Shown here in pieces: positions 34,757 to 44,700 of a stretch of 64,000 bases of DNA; position 1 is the stretch's first letter, and every line of letters begins with the position of its first letter. A program made the translations under genes and the position numbers. The stretch comes from a bacterium (GTDB taxonomy: Bacteria; Bdellovibrionota; Bacteriovoracia; Bacteriovoracales; Bacteriovoracaceae), in NCBI GenBank assembly GCA_030425045.1, contig JAUHVL010000012.1, forward strand, positions 1-64,000, in the 5' to 3' direction. The notes below the pieces were generated by a model. That model was not told the DNA's origin. It searched no databases and saw nothing but the letters and a program-made list of their open reading frames with translations.

Positions 34757-36088
34757 ATGGCAAAACATGAAATCGTAATGCCCCAAATGGGAGAATCTAT
34801 TACCAACGGTACAATTACCAAATGGCATAAAGAGCCAGGTGATACGATTGAGTTAGATGAAATACTTTTAGAAATTTCTACGGATAAAGTAGAGTCGGAG
34901 ATTCCTTCTCCTTTTGCCGGTAGAGTAGAGGAAGTACTTTTTCCCGAAGGTGACACTATTGATGTTGGTGTTAAGATTGCCGTGATTGAAGATGATCTTT
35001 CAGTGCCTTTTGCTGGTGGTTCTTCTTCGGCAGCAAGTGATGCCCCTCCGGCACCTGCTGCAAGTAATGATGCTCCCCCTGTTCCTGCGAGTCAGCCACC
35101 TGCTGCTCCAGCTCCAGCTGCTACAAATGCTGAAACAACACGTTTTTATACTCCACTCGTAAAAGCTATGGCGAAAGAACATGGTGTCGCTTTAAGTGAA
35201 CTTGAAGCTATTCAAGGAAGTGGAGCTGGTGGAAGAGTTAATAAGGCTGACTTTCTAAACTTTTTAAATAATAGAGGTTCTGCACCTGCCGCAACAACTA
35301 CGGCTGCTGCACCAGCAGCTGCTCCGTCTCCTGCCCCATCTGCACCTGCTACACCTGCGGGAGTTGCAAGTGTGACGGCCAGTGGAGAGAGAGTTGAAAT
35401 TATTCCAATGGATAATATGAGAAAGGCCATTGCTAAAAATATGGTTGCCTCAAAGCTAACTTCACCTCATGTGAACTCGATTGATGAAGTTGATATGAGT
35501 CACTTAGTGAAATTTAGAGAAGGTATTAAGCATAAGTTTAAAGCTGAAGAAGGCTTTAGCATTACCTACACTCACTTCATTATGTACGCCATTATTCAAG
35601 CTTTAAAAGAACATCCCATGGTAAATGCTTCTGTTGACGGAGATAATATCGTTGTTAAAAAAGATATAAATCTTGGTTGTGCTGTTGCTGTCCCTGGTAA
35701 TGGTCTTGTTGTTCCTGTCATTAAAAATGCAGACTCTCTGAATATGAGAGGGCTAGCGAGAAAAGTTAATGAGCTTGCTATAAAAGCAAGAGCTAAGAAA
35801 TTGACTCTAGATGAGCTTCAGGGGGGAACATTTACTGTAACAAATGTTGGTTCGTTTGGAACATTGATGGCGACACCTGTAATTCTACAACCACAAGTTG
35901 GAATTTTTGCTGTTGGTGTGATCAAAAAACGTCCTATGATTACTGAAGATGATGCTATTGCGATACGTCATATGATGTATGCTACTCACACTTACGATCA
36001 TAGAATTATCGATGGCCAATTGGGAGGCCAATTTCTTGATACAGTAAAGAAGAAGCTAGAGACAATGGATCCAAGCTCTCTTTTTTAA
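34757..36088 (+). CDS. 2-oxoacid dehydrogenase E2 (dihydrolipoamide acyltransferase)
   Basis: 443 residues. The lipoyl domain (about 1-78) has Lys 44 in STDKVES. Then comes an Ala/Pro-rich linker, an E3-binding domain (TPLVKAMAKEHGV...GRVNKADFL, about 132-168), a second Ala/Pro linker and a CAT-like catalytic domain with HTYDHRIIDG. AGGAG lies upstream. Only E3 and E2 are here; no E1 gene is within the window, so the complex type (pyruvate, 2-oxoglutarate or branched-chain) is undecided. The single lipoyl domain and the E3-before-E2 order favour a branched-chain or SucB-like type, weakly. Confidence 0.92.
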   Translation: MAKHEIVMPQMGESITNGTITKWHKEPGDTIELDEILLEISTDKVESEIPSPFAGRVEEVLFPEGDTIDVGVKIAVIEDDLSVPFAGGSSSAASDAPPAPAASNDAPPVPASQPPAAPAPAATNAETTRFYTPLVKAMAKEHGVALSELEAIQGSGAGGRVNKADFLNFLNNRGSAPAATTTAAAPAAAPSPAPSAPATPAGVASVTASGERVEIIPMDNMRKAIAKNMVASKLTSPHVNSIDEVDMSHLVKFREGIKHKFKAEEGFSITYTHFIMYAIIQALKEHPMVNASVDGDNIVVKKDINLGCAVAVPGNGLVVPVIKNADSLNMRGLARKVNELAIKARAKKLTLDELQGGTFTVTNVGSFGTLMATPVILQPQVGIFAVGVIKKRPMITEDDAIAIRHMMYATHTYDHRIIDGQLGGQFLDTVKKKLETMDPSSLF

Positions 36089-36117
36089 TTCTGTAATTTC
36101 AAATATTTAAATATGAG

Positions 36118-36145
36118 AGCCCTTCTTGATGAAGGGCTTTTTTTT
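36118..36145 (+). terminator. Rho-independent terminator after the E2 gene
   Basis: Perfect 8-bp stem AGCCCTTC/GAAGGGCT with loop TTGAT, followed by a run of T. It ends the E3-E2 operon. Confidence 0.92.
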
Positions 36146-36272
36146 GCACTGTTTCGTATTAGTTAAATCTTTTATTAGAATTAGGTTGGCCTTAAAAAAA
36201 GTATTAGCAAAACTGATTTAATTGGTTATCATTTTCTAATAATTGAATCTTTCAGGGATATGGAGTTCAGAA

Positions 36273-37097
36273 ATGAAAAAGGGAATTATTCTAGTTTTAG
36301 CTTTAGTTAGCTCTTTCGCCTTTGCTTCAAAAGATATTTATTATCCAACAGAGTATAAAACACTCTTTCTTAACTCAAACGTTTCAGAAACAACTTTTAG
36401 AAATAAATTATTTGATCTCTTTCACAAAGGTCACCTAAAGCAAAATGGTAAAGCCGATGTTTTAGTTGATAGCTGTAGTGGTCATAAAAATTGTTATTAT
36501 CAAAAAAGACTAAGTTATAAAAAAGCGAGAACATACGTTTTTAATAAGCTTCACCTGGTTATTGAAAATAATCTTAAAAAGGTAAAAGACGTTTACTGTG
36601 AAAAAACTTTTACAGAAAAAGAGGTTGCCCTCGGTGGAAATAATATTCCTCACCATACCATCGTCAATGTCGAGCACACGTGGCCTAAAGATAGGTTCAC
36701 TAATAATTACCCATCAGCTTACCAAAAGTCTGATCTTCACCACCTTTTTCCAACGGATCAAGGTGCCAATAGCACAAGAAGCACAAGAATGTTTGCTGAT
36801 GTTTATTATGGTAAGCCCGTAAGAAATTGTGATCGATCACAATATGATGATAACTATCCTTATTTTGAGCCACCAGCTCAGCATAAAGGTAATGTAGCAA
36901 GAGCAATTTTTTACTTTGCTGTAAGATACAAAGGCCAGATCTCAAAAAGAGAGGAAGATGCTCTTAGAAGATGGCACGAGCAAGATCCAGTAGATGAAGC
37001 TGAAAGAATCCGTAATGATAAAATCTATGAGCTTCAGGGAAATCGAAATCCATTTATTGATTACCCGGAACTCGTTTCAAGAATTAGCGATTATTAA
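36273..37097 (+). CDS. endA: Secreted endonuclease I (EndA/NucM family)
   Basis: 274 residues from ATG 36273, which has GGAG eight bases upstream and starts a signal peptide (MKKGIILVLALVSSFAFA). The family signature is present: VEHTWPKDRF, then SDLHHLFPTDQGANSTRS with the metal-binding His and Asn. The enzyme cuts DNA in the periplasm or outside. Cys residues could form disulfides (about DSCSGHKNCYY). Bdellovibrio-type predators degrade prey DNA with such nucleases; the specific role is inference. Confidence 0.93.
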   Translation: MKKGIILVLALVSSFAFASKDIYYPTEYKTLFLNSNVSETTFRNKLFDLFHKGHLKQNGKADVLVDSCSGHKNCYYQKRLSYKKARTYVFNKLHLVIENNLKKVKDVYCEKTFTEKEVALGGNNIPHHTIVNVEHTWPKDRFTNNYPSAYQKSDLHHLFPTDQGANSTRSTRMFADVYYGKPVRNCDRSQYDDNYPYFEPPAQHKGNVARAIFYFAVRYKGQISKREEDALRRWHEQDPVDEAERIRNDKIYELQGNRNPFIDYPELVSRISDY

Positions 37098-37265
37098 TAA
37101 ATTTATTCTCTCCTTGAGATAAATGCCGTCTTTTTGCTTATGGATGAGCAGGAGGCGGTAATAATAATTATTTGCTTATCTCATCCTTTCTCTTAGAATA
37201 ATTACACAACAATAATTTTAGGTGATTTTCTGAAGCTCTTTTTTATAACGCTGACAATTTTCTTT

Positions 37266-37748
37266 ATGCTAACGGGTTGGTACTTTAAGCAAAAGGACAT
37301 TAAGCAAATTGTTCAAGAGTATATCCTAGAAAGTAGCACAACTTTTCCAAAATCATTTTATTTGTTTTATTTAAAAAACTTTTTACCAATCCACTCGGAT
37401 CAAAATATTCTTCACTACGTGGCCCTCTCATGTCGAAAAACTACGGAGAAAAAGCGTTGTTTAGATATGGCAAATACTCTCGTTAAGAAAAGTTATTTTA
37501 TCAATTGGGATTCAGAGGGTGTTTTTAACTTAACTCCTTTTCAAATTTCACTAATCTATTGTGACAAGGAAATGATCGATTACTTTTTATCTCTTGAGCA
37601 GCTTTATACGGGGCCTGTGAAATATGGTCAGTTCAAAGAATACCAACCTTGGCAATTGGTTGAGAGATCTCGTAATTGTAGTAATGAGTTAAGAAAAGAA
37701 ATACTAGAGACATTAAAGTCTTATGGATTAGAAAAGTCTTATTTCTAA
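37266..37748 (+). CDS. Hypothetical protein, possibly secreted or anchored
   Basis: 160 residues from the ATG at 37266. An in-frame CTG at 37230 (AGGTGA five bases upstream) would add LKLFFITLTIFF, which turns the N terminus into a signal or anchor, so that may be the true start. Later sequence has ankyrin-like pieces (HYVALSCRKTTEKKRCLDMANTLVKK, LTPFQISLIYCDKEMIDYFLSL), suggesting a short ankyrin-type repeat region. Convergent with rarA (four-base overlap). Confidence 0.65.
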   Translation: MLTGWYFKQKDIKQIVQEYILESSTTFPKSFYLFYLKNFLPIHSDQNILHYVALSCRKTTEKKRCLDMANTLVKKSYFINWDSEGVFNLTPFQISLIYCDKEMIDYFLSLEQLYTGPVKYGQFKEYQPWQLVERSRNCSNELRKEILETLKSYGLEKSYF

Positions 37749-38992
37749 TCATTCCAGAGTTTATTCAGCCTATCTTTTATTTTAGCTTCAACCCCAATTT
37801 CTGTGGGATAATAAAATTTAGGGCATTCTTTTGGACGGTACTGTTGATGGACAAAATGTCCTTCATAAGCGTGGGAATATTTATAATTTTTCTTATCCGG
37901 GTGATGATTACGTAAATGTGTTGGAACTTGTTGAGTTGGATTATTTTTCACATAGTCTAAAGCAGCATCGATGGCTTTGTAAGCGGCATTACTTTTTGTT
38001 GTACTCGCTAGATAAGTTGTCACCTGAGAAAGTGTGATTCGCGCTTCTGGCATGCCTATATGCTGAACAGTATGTAGTCCTGAAACGGCTAACGTTAAAG
38101 CCGTTGGATCACTATTTCCAATATCTTCTGACGCAAGAATTACCAAACGACGGGCAATAAAAAGAGGATCTTCTCCTCCATCTAACATGACAGCAAGCCA
38201 TAATAACGCCGAGTCAGGATCACTTCCTCTTACACTTTTGATAAATGCTGAAATGACATCATAATGGCGATCTAAATTTTTATCGTAATCTCTAGCTTGT
38301 CCATGGATGAGCTCTTGAGCTTTCTCCAATTCGAGGGAATCTTCTCCAAATTTCTCTAGGGCTTCTAGCGCGTTGAGAGCATTTCTCGCATCTCCATTAG
38401 CATAACGAGCGATATAAGCTTTAATCTCGTCGTTGATTTGTATATTACCTAGAGAGCTCGCTCGATTGATAATGGTGAGAATACTTTCTTCACTCAAACT
38501 TTCTAGTCGAATAATTTGAACGCGAGAGAGAAGAGCTTTATTAATACTTGTTCTTGGGTTCTCAGTTGTGGCACCGATTAGAATAAATTCACCTGTTTCG
38601 ACATAAGGTAAAAGAGCATCTTGTTGGGCCTTATTAAAACGATGAATTTCGTCGATAAAAATGATGGACTCTTTTTGAAAAAGTTTCTCTGCTTCTTTTG
38701 CCCGTTCAATAATTTTCTTGAGGTCGGCAAGTCCACCCATGACAGCATTAAATTTATAAATTTCTTTATCTGCGTTTGCGGCCAAGAGACTTGCTAATGT
38801 CGTTTTTCCTGTACCGGGAGGTCCACTTAGAATCAAACTCGGGAAGTCCTTTCTTGTTAAAAAAGGGTACCTTTTAAAGATTTTCTCTTGGCCGATAAAA
38901 TCACGGAGAGTTTCGGGACGAACTCTATGGGCCAAAGGCTTGATTTTATTAGACTTTTCTTGTTCAAAAAGGCTTTCTTGCAAACTGATCAC
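37745..38992 (-). CDS. rarA: Replication-associated recombination protein A (RarA/MgsA)
   Basis: 415 residues. An AAA+ ATPase with Walker A GPPGTGKTTLA, Walker B IIFIDEIHRFN, sensor 1 LIGATTENPR, and a tetramerisation tail (ALLWLAVMLDGGEDPLFIARRL...). It acts at stalled replication forks, related to clamp-loader ATPases. Divergent from rpsU, 80 bases apart. Confidence 0.94.
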   Translation of the reverse strand: MISLQESLFEQEKSNKIKPLAHRVRPETLRDFIGQEKIFKRYPFLTRKDFPSLILSGPPGTGKTTLASLLAANADKEIYKFNAVMGGLADLKKIIERAKEAEKLFQKESIIFIDEIHRFNKAQQDALLPYVETGEFILIGATTENPRTSINKALLSRVQIIRLESLSEESILTIINRASSLGNIQINDEIKAYIARYANGDARNALNALEALEKFGEDSLELEKAQELIHGQARDYDKNLDRHYDVISAFIKSVRGSDPDSALLWLAVMLDGGEDPLFIARRLVILASEDIGNSDPTALTLAVSGLHTVQHIGMPEARITLSQVTTYLASTTKSNAAYKAIDAALDYVKNNPTQQVPTHLRNHHPDKKNYKYSHAYEGHFVHQQYRPKECPKFYYPTEIGVEAKIKDRLNKLWND

Positions 38993-39007
38993 TCCTAAAG
39001 TTTTGAT

Positions 39008-39036
39008 TTGACATTAAAGCTGCCACATTCTACTTT
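39008..39036 (+). promoter_or_regulatory. Sigma-70-type promoter of rpsU
   Basis: TTGACA (39008-39013), 17 bases, TACTTT (39031-39036), then about 36 bases to the ATG. The -35 box is perfect. Confidence 0.7.
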
Positions 39037-39072
39037 AGACGCTTCGAATTCAAAAGGTTAGGGAGTAATTTT

Positions 39073-39294
39073 ATGGTTAACAATATTAGAGTCGTCATTG
39101 ATGAGCGTGGAGGAGTTGAAAAAGGAATCCGTCGTTTTAAAAGAATGTGCGAAAGCTTTGGTGTTGTTAAGGAATACCGTAAAAGAAAAGAGTACAAAAA
39201 ACCTTCTGTCAAAATGAAAGAAAAATTAGAGAGTGCTGTTAAAAGAAGAAACAAGCTTGTTTCTAAAGGTAGAGCACGCGTCGCTAAAATCTAG
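39073..39294 (+). CDS. rpsU: 30S ribosomal protein S21
   Basis: 73 residues, very basic. VVIDERGGVEKGIRRFKRMCESFGVV matches the S21 core, followed by the Lys/Arg-rich tail. It helps start translation on the small subunit. AGGGAG is upstream. Unlike many proteobacteria it is not next to dnaG/rpoD here. Confidence 0.92.
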   Translation: MVNNIRVVIDERGGVEKGIRRFKRMCESFGVVKEYRKRKEYKKPSVKMKEKLESAVKRRNKLVSKGRARVAKI

Positions 39295-39301
39295 TTTCTT
39301 T

Positions 39302-40789
39302 TTAGTTTAAACCCCATCTTACTTCAATTGAATCTCTAGGGTCAGAACCAAAACTCTTGTTTAAATAGATTTCAATCATATCTTCCATTTTAATGGACTT
39401 ATTTTTCTTAATACGAATTCGCTTATTCATATACTCATTCCAAACTTCCATGAAGTTGCTATTTCTTTTATTAATTTCAGCAATATTAGCAGCTCCAGAG
39501 ACAAGACCAAAAAGACGATTGTCTCTTACGGGTGTACTCCACTCTTGCCAACCTTCTGATCCAGGAGCGCAATTAATTTTTTGGCACTCTTCAAAACCTT
39601 CTCTTACCACTTTTGCTCTTAAGTCGAGTTGCTTTTTTAATTCTTTAAGTGTCGTTCTAAACGCTCCTTGTGATACTCTTTTCTTTCCAGAAAGTCTTCC
39701 TTTAATAGCGTAAGCAAATGACCCATACTCAAGTGTAAAATTTGATTCGTACTGCTCTTCAGAAAAGTAAGGGTGGTCCTCGGGATAAGTAAGCTCCCAG
39801 TATCCATCAATTTCAACAGGCCATCTCATTCTTAAAAACCCTGAACCGTACTCAGGAGTAAGGCCATATTGGTAACCTTTAACTTTAAGGTTTCTCACTT
39901 TTCTTGGAAGCGTAGAATCCATTAAGGTAAGCTTTGTTCCACCAAAAAGCCCTCTTGTTACTTTTACGTTTTGTAACATCATGGCGTGACCACCTTGTGA
40001 ATGAAATTCAAGGTGATGAGCACCTGAATACATTGCCTCTTGATTAATTTGAATTGAGTAACTGTCTTGTTTAAGTGATCGAGTATAAGTATTTCTCATC
40101 ACATATTCTAAAGCTTGAAGAAAGACTTGATCTTGATGCCATTGATCAGCTCTTATTAAGCCTCTCCAGTCTTTTTTCATCGACATATTTCCAAAGAAGT
40201 TTCCAGAACCTGAGAGAGTGTTCATTGCTGGTAGACTATTCATTCTTGCGAAGATCCATCGTAAACCAATAACGACATCGGCACAGTCTGTTTGAATATT
40301 GTACTCAGAGAAAAAATCTCTTTTAAGATTTTCTTGAATCCATAATCCGTATTTCTCTTCCCATTCTGTCGACCATTGATTTTTTGCCACCCAAATATGG
40401 GTTTCTGGAGCTTCAGTAACATATTCAAAACCGATCACATCACTGACAACAACAGCTTCGACGGGAATATCTCCTTCTTCCGTGACTTCAATGATTGGTG
40501 ATGCTTCTAATGGCTGAGGGTATTGCTGATGAAATCTTTCGATATATTCATTTTTATAGGCCCTTGCTTTAGAGAAGTCATCGAACGTTCTTTCCTCTTT
40601 CAAGTCCTGCATTTCTCCGTGATTTTCACGATATATTTTTACACTCCAAACTGAAGACTCCTGATCGACGATAACGTATTCATTAAAATACTCGTTTGAT
40701 AGGAACTCATAGAGTGGCAATGATTGAGCAAATAAGCTATTGCTAGAAAATAGTGAAATTAAAGTTAAAACAATGAAAAGTTGCTTCAT
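39302..40789 (-). CDS. Secreted protein, possible papain/transglutaminase-like enzyme
   Basis: About 495 residues from ATG 40789 (AGAGGA upstream, signal peptide MKQLFIVLTLISLFSSNSLFA). No family was recognised with certainty. A pattern like a Cys-His-Asp triad is visible: TDCADVVIGLRWIFARM, GGHAMMLQNVK and LTLMDSTLP, in transglutaminase/papain order and spacing. If real, it would be a cysteine protease or crosslinker outside the cell. The inference rests on motif order alone. Confidence 0.7.
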   Translation of the reverse strand: MKQLFIVLTLISLFSSNSLFAQSLPLYEFLSNEYFNEYVIVDQESSVWSVKIYRENHGEMQDLKEERTFDDFSKARAYKNEYIERFHQQYPQPLEASPIIEVTEEGDIPVEAVVVSDVIGFEYVTEAPETHIWVAKNQWSTEWEEKYGLWIQENLKRDFFSEYNIQTDCADVVIGLRWIFARMNSLPAMNTLSGSGNFFGNMSMKKDWRGLIRADQWHQDQVFLQALEYVMRNTYTRSLKQDSYSIQINQEAMYSGAHHLEFHSQGGHAMMLQNVKVTRGLFGGTKLTLMDSTLPRKVRNLKVKGYQYGLTPEYGSGFLRMRWPVEIDGYWELTYPEDHPYFSEEQYESNFTLEYGSFAYAIKGRLSGKKRVSQGAFRTTLKELKKQLDLRAKVVREGFEECQKINCAPGSEGWQEWSTPVRDNRLFGLVSGAANIAEINKRNSNFMEVWNEYMNKRIRIKKNKSIKMEDMIEIYLNKSFGSDPRDSIEVRWGLN

Positions 40790-40896
40790 CGAAATCCTCT
40801 TGGTCATTAAATTTTTGACGTTTATATCATTAATGAGGATGCAGGTGGGGCAAGCAGTTACTTTTACAGGGTGGTGTAGTTTTGCGGATTGTAATT

Positions 40897-41727
40897 TCAG
40901 TCTCTTAGGATAATTTTAAGGACCGAGTTCCAGCGATTATGCATGATTTTAATGAGGTTTTTCACTTCTCTTGTCGGCTGATGGTTACCTTTGGTCATCT
41001 TCATATGAAAAGTATTCCAAGAGAGGTTGAGCTGCTCAAGTTGAGATAAGAGGTACTTTTTGTTTCTTTTTTGGATGACGTATCTTTCAATACTTTTAAA
41101 GAAGGTAATTCTGGCAAAGTTAAAATCGTTTTGGATACCTTTGTCGAGTAAGGACGTTAAGATCGTTTCAGAAGCCAGGTCCATATTGTGAAAGATATCA
41201 TTCATATCATAGCTAGAGTCATGAAATTCAAAGTAATTTGTATTAAGAGTAATTTGAAGTTGCTCAAGTTTGTGAATGAGACGATAAACGTGTCCCGATA
41301 TCTCGTCTATAGAATAAATGAGCTTGAGAAGTGGTGCGACTTCTTCTGTTTTCTTATTCTTAAAGATGAGCTGTCTCGATTTTAACTTGAGCAGTAAACT
41401 ATCGAGCTCTCTCGCCTGCTTATACATTTTATCGACAATGTCTAAGCAGTCGATCGTATCTTTTCTACATTCCACAAGAAAGCGTTGATAATTAATATTC
41501 ATATCAATAATTTTCACTTTGATTTGAATGATTGAATTATTAATGGGGTGTAATTTTCTTAGGAGGTGATAGTACTCTTGCCCCATGGCCCGAATTTGAG
41601 GAATAACATAACGATTAAAGGTAGCATCGTTTAGTTTTAATGGCTTTTGTTCATAGAGATAATAACTGCTAGGCACGTTCGCCCAGCAGGTATTTATAAA
41701 TATGAAAAGAGTTAAGAGTAATTTCAC
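40897..41727 (-). CDS. Secreted helical protein, unknown function
   Basis: 276 residues with a signal peptide (MKLLLTLFIFINTCWA). Mostly long helices with many charged residues, likely coiled coils. It overlaps ileS by four bases (ATGA), so it depends on ileS for translation. Family not recognised. Confidence 0.72.
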   Translation of the reverse strand: MKLLLTLFIFINTCWANVPSSYYLYEQKPLKLNDATFNRYVIPQIRAMGQEYYHLLRKLHPINNSIIQIKVKIIDMNINYQRFLVECRKDTIDCLDIVDKMYKQARELDSLLLKLKSRQLIFKNKKTEEVAPLLKLIYSIDEISGHVYRLIHKLEQLQITLNTNYFEFHDSSYDMNDIFHNMDLASETILTSLLDKGIQNDFNFARITFFKSIERYVIQKRNKKYLLSQLEQLNLSWNTFHMKMTKGNHQPTREVKNLIKIMHNRWNSVLKIILRD

Positions 41728-44700
41728 TTTTTTGTTATTGAGAGCGAAAGAGATTCTCCTTCGATATCAAAATGTATTCCTTCTACTGATTCCATGATAT
41801 CAAGGCTAGTCGCCAAAGTCTCGCCGCAAATATAATCTTTATTCGACTCGATGGCCTTTTTAAGTTTTTCTGAAGCATGGCAAGTGATCGAAATTCTATC
41901 AGCAACATTTAAGTTGATATCTTTTCTCGTCTTTTGAATTCTATTGACGACCTCTCTGGCAAGACCTTCGGCTAAAAGTTCTTCTGTAAGCTTTAAGTCC
42001 ATGTCAATTGAAATGAGCCTATTTGAAATCGCTTCAGTACCTTCTTTGGCCTCTCTAAAAATGAGAAAATCTTCTTTTGTAAACTCCTCTCCCTCTAGAT
42101 TTATAGCGCCAGATTCTTCGAGTTTTTCTACTTGCTCAGATGTCAGCGCCTTGATGGCCTTCATAAATTGACCCATTCGTTTTCCAAGCCTTTTTCCAAG
42201 AACGGGAAGATTGGGTTTGGCGTAGAGATTGATATAGCTACTTTCATCTTGAGAGTAATCAATAGATTTAATATTAAGCTCAGTTTTTATATAAACTTCC
42301 AGCTTTTTTATCTCATCGAGAATTCCCTGATCCTTGTGAATAATAGTGAGCTTAGATAATGGCGTTTTCACTTTTATCTTGGCATCAGTTCTCTTTTGAC
42401 GTCCGAGAAGAATAATTTGTTGCATTCTACTGACGGCATCTTCCAACTTCTCATCAATAAGTGATTCGTCTGCAACAGGATAGTCACAGAGGTGAACGGA
42501 CTCAGGCAGATTCTTGTTAGAAGTAAACTCTTGAAGCTCTTTATAAATATGCTCTGCTAAAAATGGAGCAAAAGGCGCCATGGCAGTTCCTACTTCATTG
42601 AGGCATTGATAAAGAGTTGAATAGGCTGCTTTCTTATCATCAGTTAATCCATCTCCCCAGAAACGTCCACGGTTTAAACGAATATACCAGTTTGTAAGAT
42701 CTTCAATGAAGGTGAAAAGAGCAGGTACCACATTGTACAGGTGATAAACTTCCATCTCTTTTGCGATGTTTTGTTTTAACGTTTGAAGATTAGAAAGAAT
42801 CCATTGATCAGTAATGTTTTTAGAGACGACTTTATGTTCATCGTAATTAAATCCATCAACTTTGGCATAAGTCGATAGGAACTTAAAAGAGTTAAACCAA
42901 GGAAGAAGGGCCCTTCTCACCATATCTTTTACACCACTATCGGCAAATCGCATTTCTTCTGCGCGCACAAGGCCTGAGTTGATGAGATAAAGCCTCATAG
43001 CATCAGCACCGAACTCCTCCATTAAAACATCAGGAGCGGTATAGTTTTTAAGACGTTTACTCATCTTCTTACCGTCTTCGGCAGCAACAATTCCATTAAC
43101 GATAACATTTTTAAATGCAGGCTTATCAAATAAGGCCGTGGCCAAAATGGTCAGGGTATAAAACCATCCTCTTGTTTGATCGAGTCCTTCTGCAATAAAT
43201 GCAGCAGGGAAACCTTGTTCAAAGACTTCAGTGTTTTCAAAAGGATAGTGAAGTTGAGCGTAAGGCATAGATCCAGACTCAAACCAGCAGTCTAGTACTT
43301 CGGGAATTCTTTTATAAGAACCTTCTTCTCCATCAACACTAAAAGAGAGATCGTCTACAAACTCTCTATGAAGATCATTAATTTCTTTTCCTGTATATTT
43401 CTTGATGTCTTCAAAAGATCCTAGGCATAAATATTTATCTGTTGTTTCGTTATACCAAACAGGAAGTGGTGTTCCCCAAACTCTGTTTCTTGAGATAGAC
43501 CAGTCTCTGGCACCTTCAAGCCATTTACCGAAACGTCCGTCTTTAATATGCTCAGGAACCCAGTGGATTTGTTTATTTGAATTAAGTAAACGCTCTTTAA
43601 TTTTTTCAACATTAACATACCATGAAGGGATGGCCTTATAGATCAGTGGTGTATCAGAGCGGTAACAAAAAGGATAACTGTGAACAATCGTACTTTGTTC
43701 ATATAGTTTGTCTTCAGCCTTGAGCTTTTTGATGATTTCTTTGTCAGCATCTTTTACATAGAGACCTGCAAAGTCACTGACTTCTTTTGTAAACTTACCT
43801 GACTGGTCTACCGGACAAGTAAAAACATCTTTCAATCCAGCTTCTTTGATTACCCTATGGTCATCTTCACCAAATCCCGGAGCAATGTGGACAAAGCCGG
43901 TACCAGCGTCAGTGGTGACATAGTCATCGTTAAGGATTTGGAAAGCTCCCTCTTTTTGTTGGCTTTCAAAAAATGGGAAAAGGGGAGTATATCTTTTCCC
44001 TTTGAGTTCAGAGCCTTTTAATTCTTTGACAATATTAAGCTCTCGCTTTTTTCCATAAGCTTCAAGAGCAGCTTTTGCGAGATAGATTTTCTTCTCTCCA
44101 TCTTCAACGAGAACATAATCTATTTCTGCTCCTGCACAAAGAGCGAGGTTTGATGGAAGAGTCCATGGAGTGGTTGTCCAGGCGGCTACATAAGAGTCTT
44201 CATCTTTTAGCTTAAAAAGAACAGTCACTGCGGGATCTTGAACATCTTGATAATTTTGTCCGGCTTCAAAGTTAGAGAGTACAGTTCCAAGTGCAGTAGA
44301 AAAAGGAACGACTCTCGTTCCTTGATAAACGAGATCTTTTTCCCAGAGTTGTTTAAAAACCCACCACACGGATTCCATGAACTCTGGATCCATTGTTTTA
44401 TAATCATTTTCAAAATCAACCCAACGTCCAATTCTAGTAATAGTCTTTTCCCATTCGGAAACGTAGCGGTCTACAATTGAGCGACATTCTTTGTTGTATC
44501 CAGCAACTCCCAGTTTCGCCACAGCTTCATGAGCTGGCATTTCTAGTTTTTTGTCGATTTCATGTTCGATAGGAAGACCGTGACAATCCCAACCGAATCT
44601 TCTTTCGACATAAAAACCTTTCATGGTGAAGTAGCGTGGAACAATATCTTTAAGAATTGAGCCAACAAGGTGACCATGATGGGGTAGGCCCGTTGCAAAT

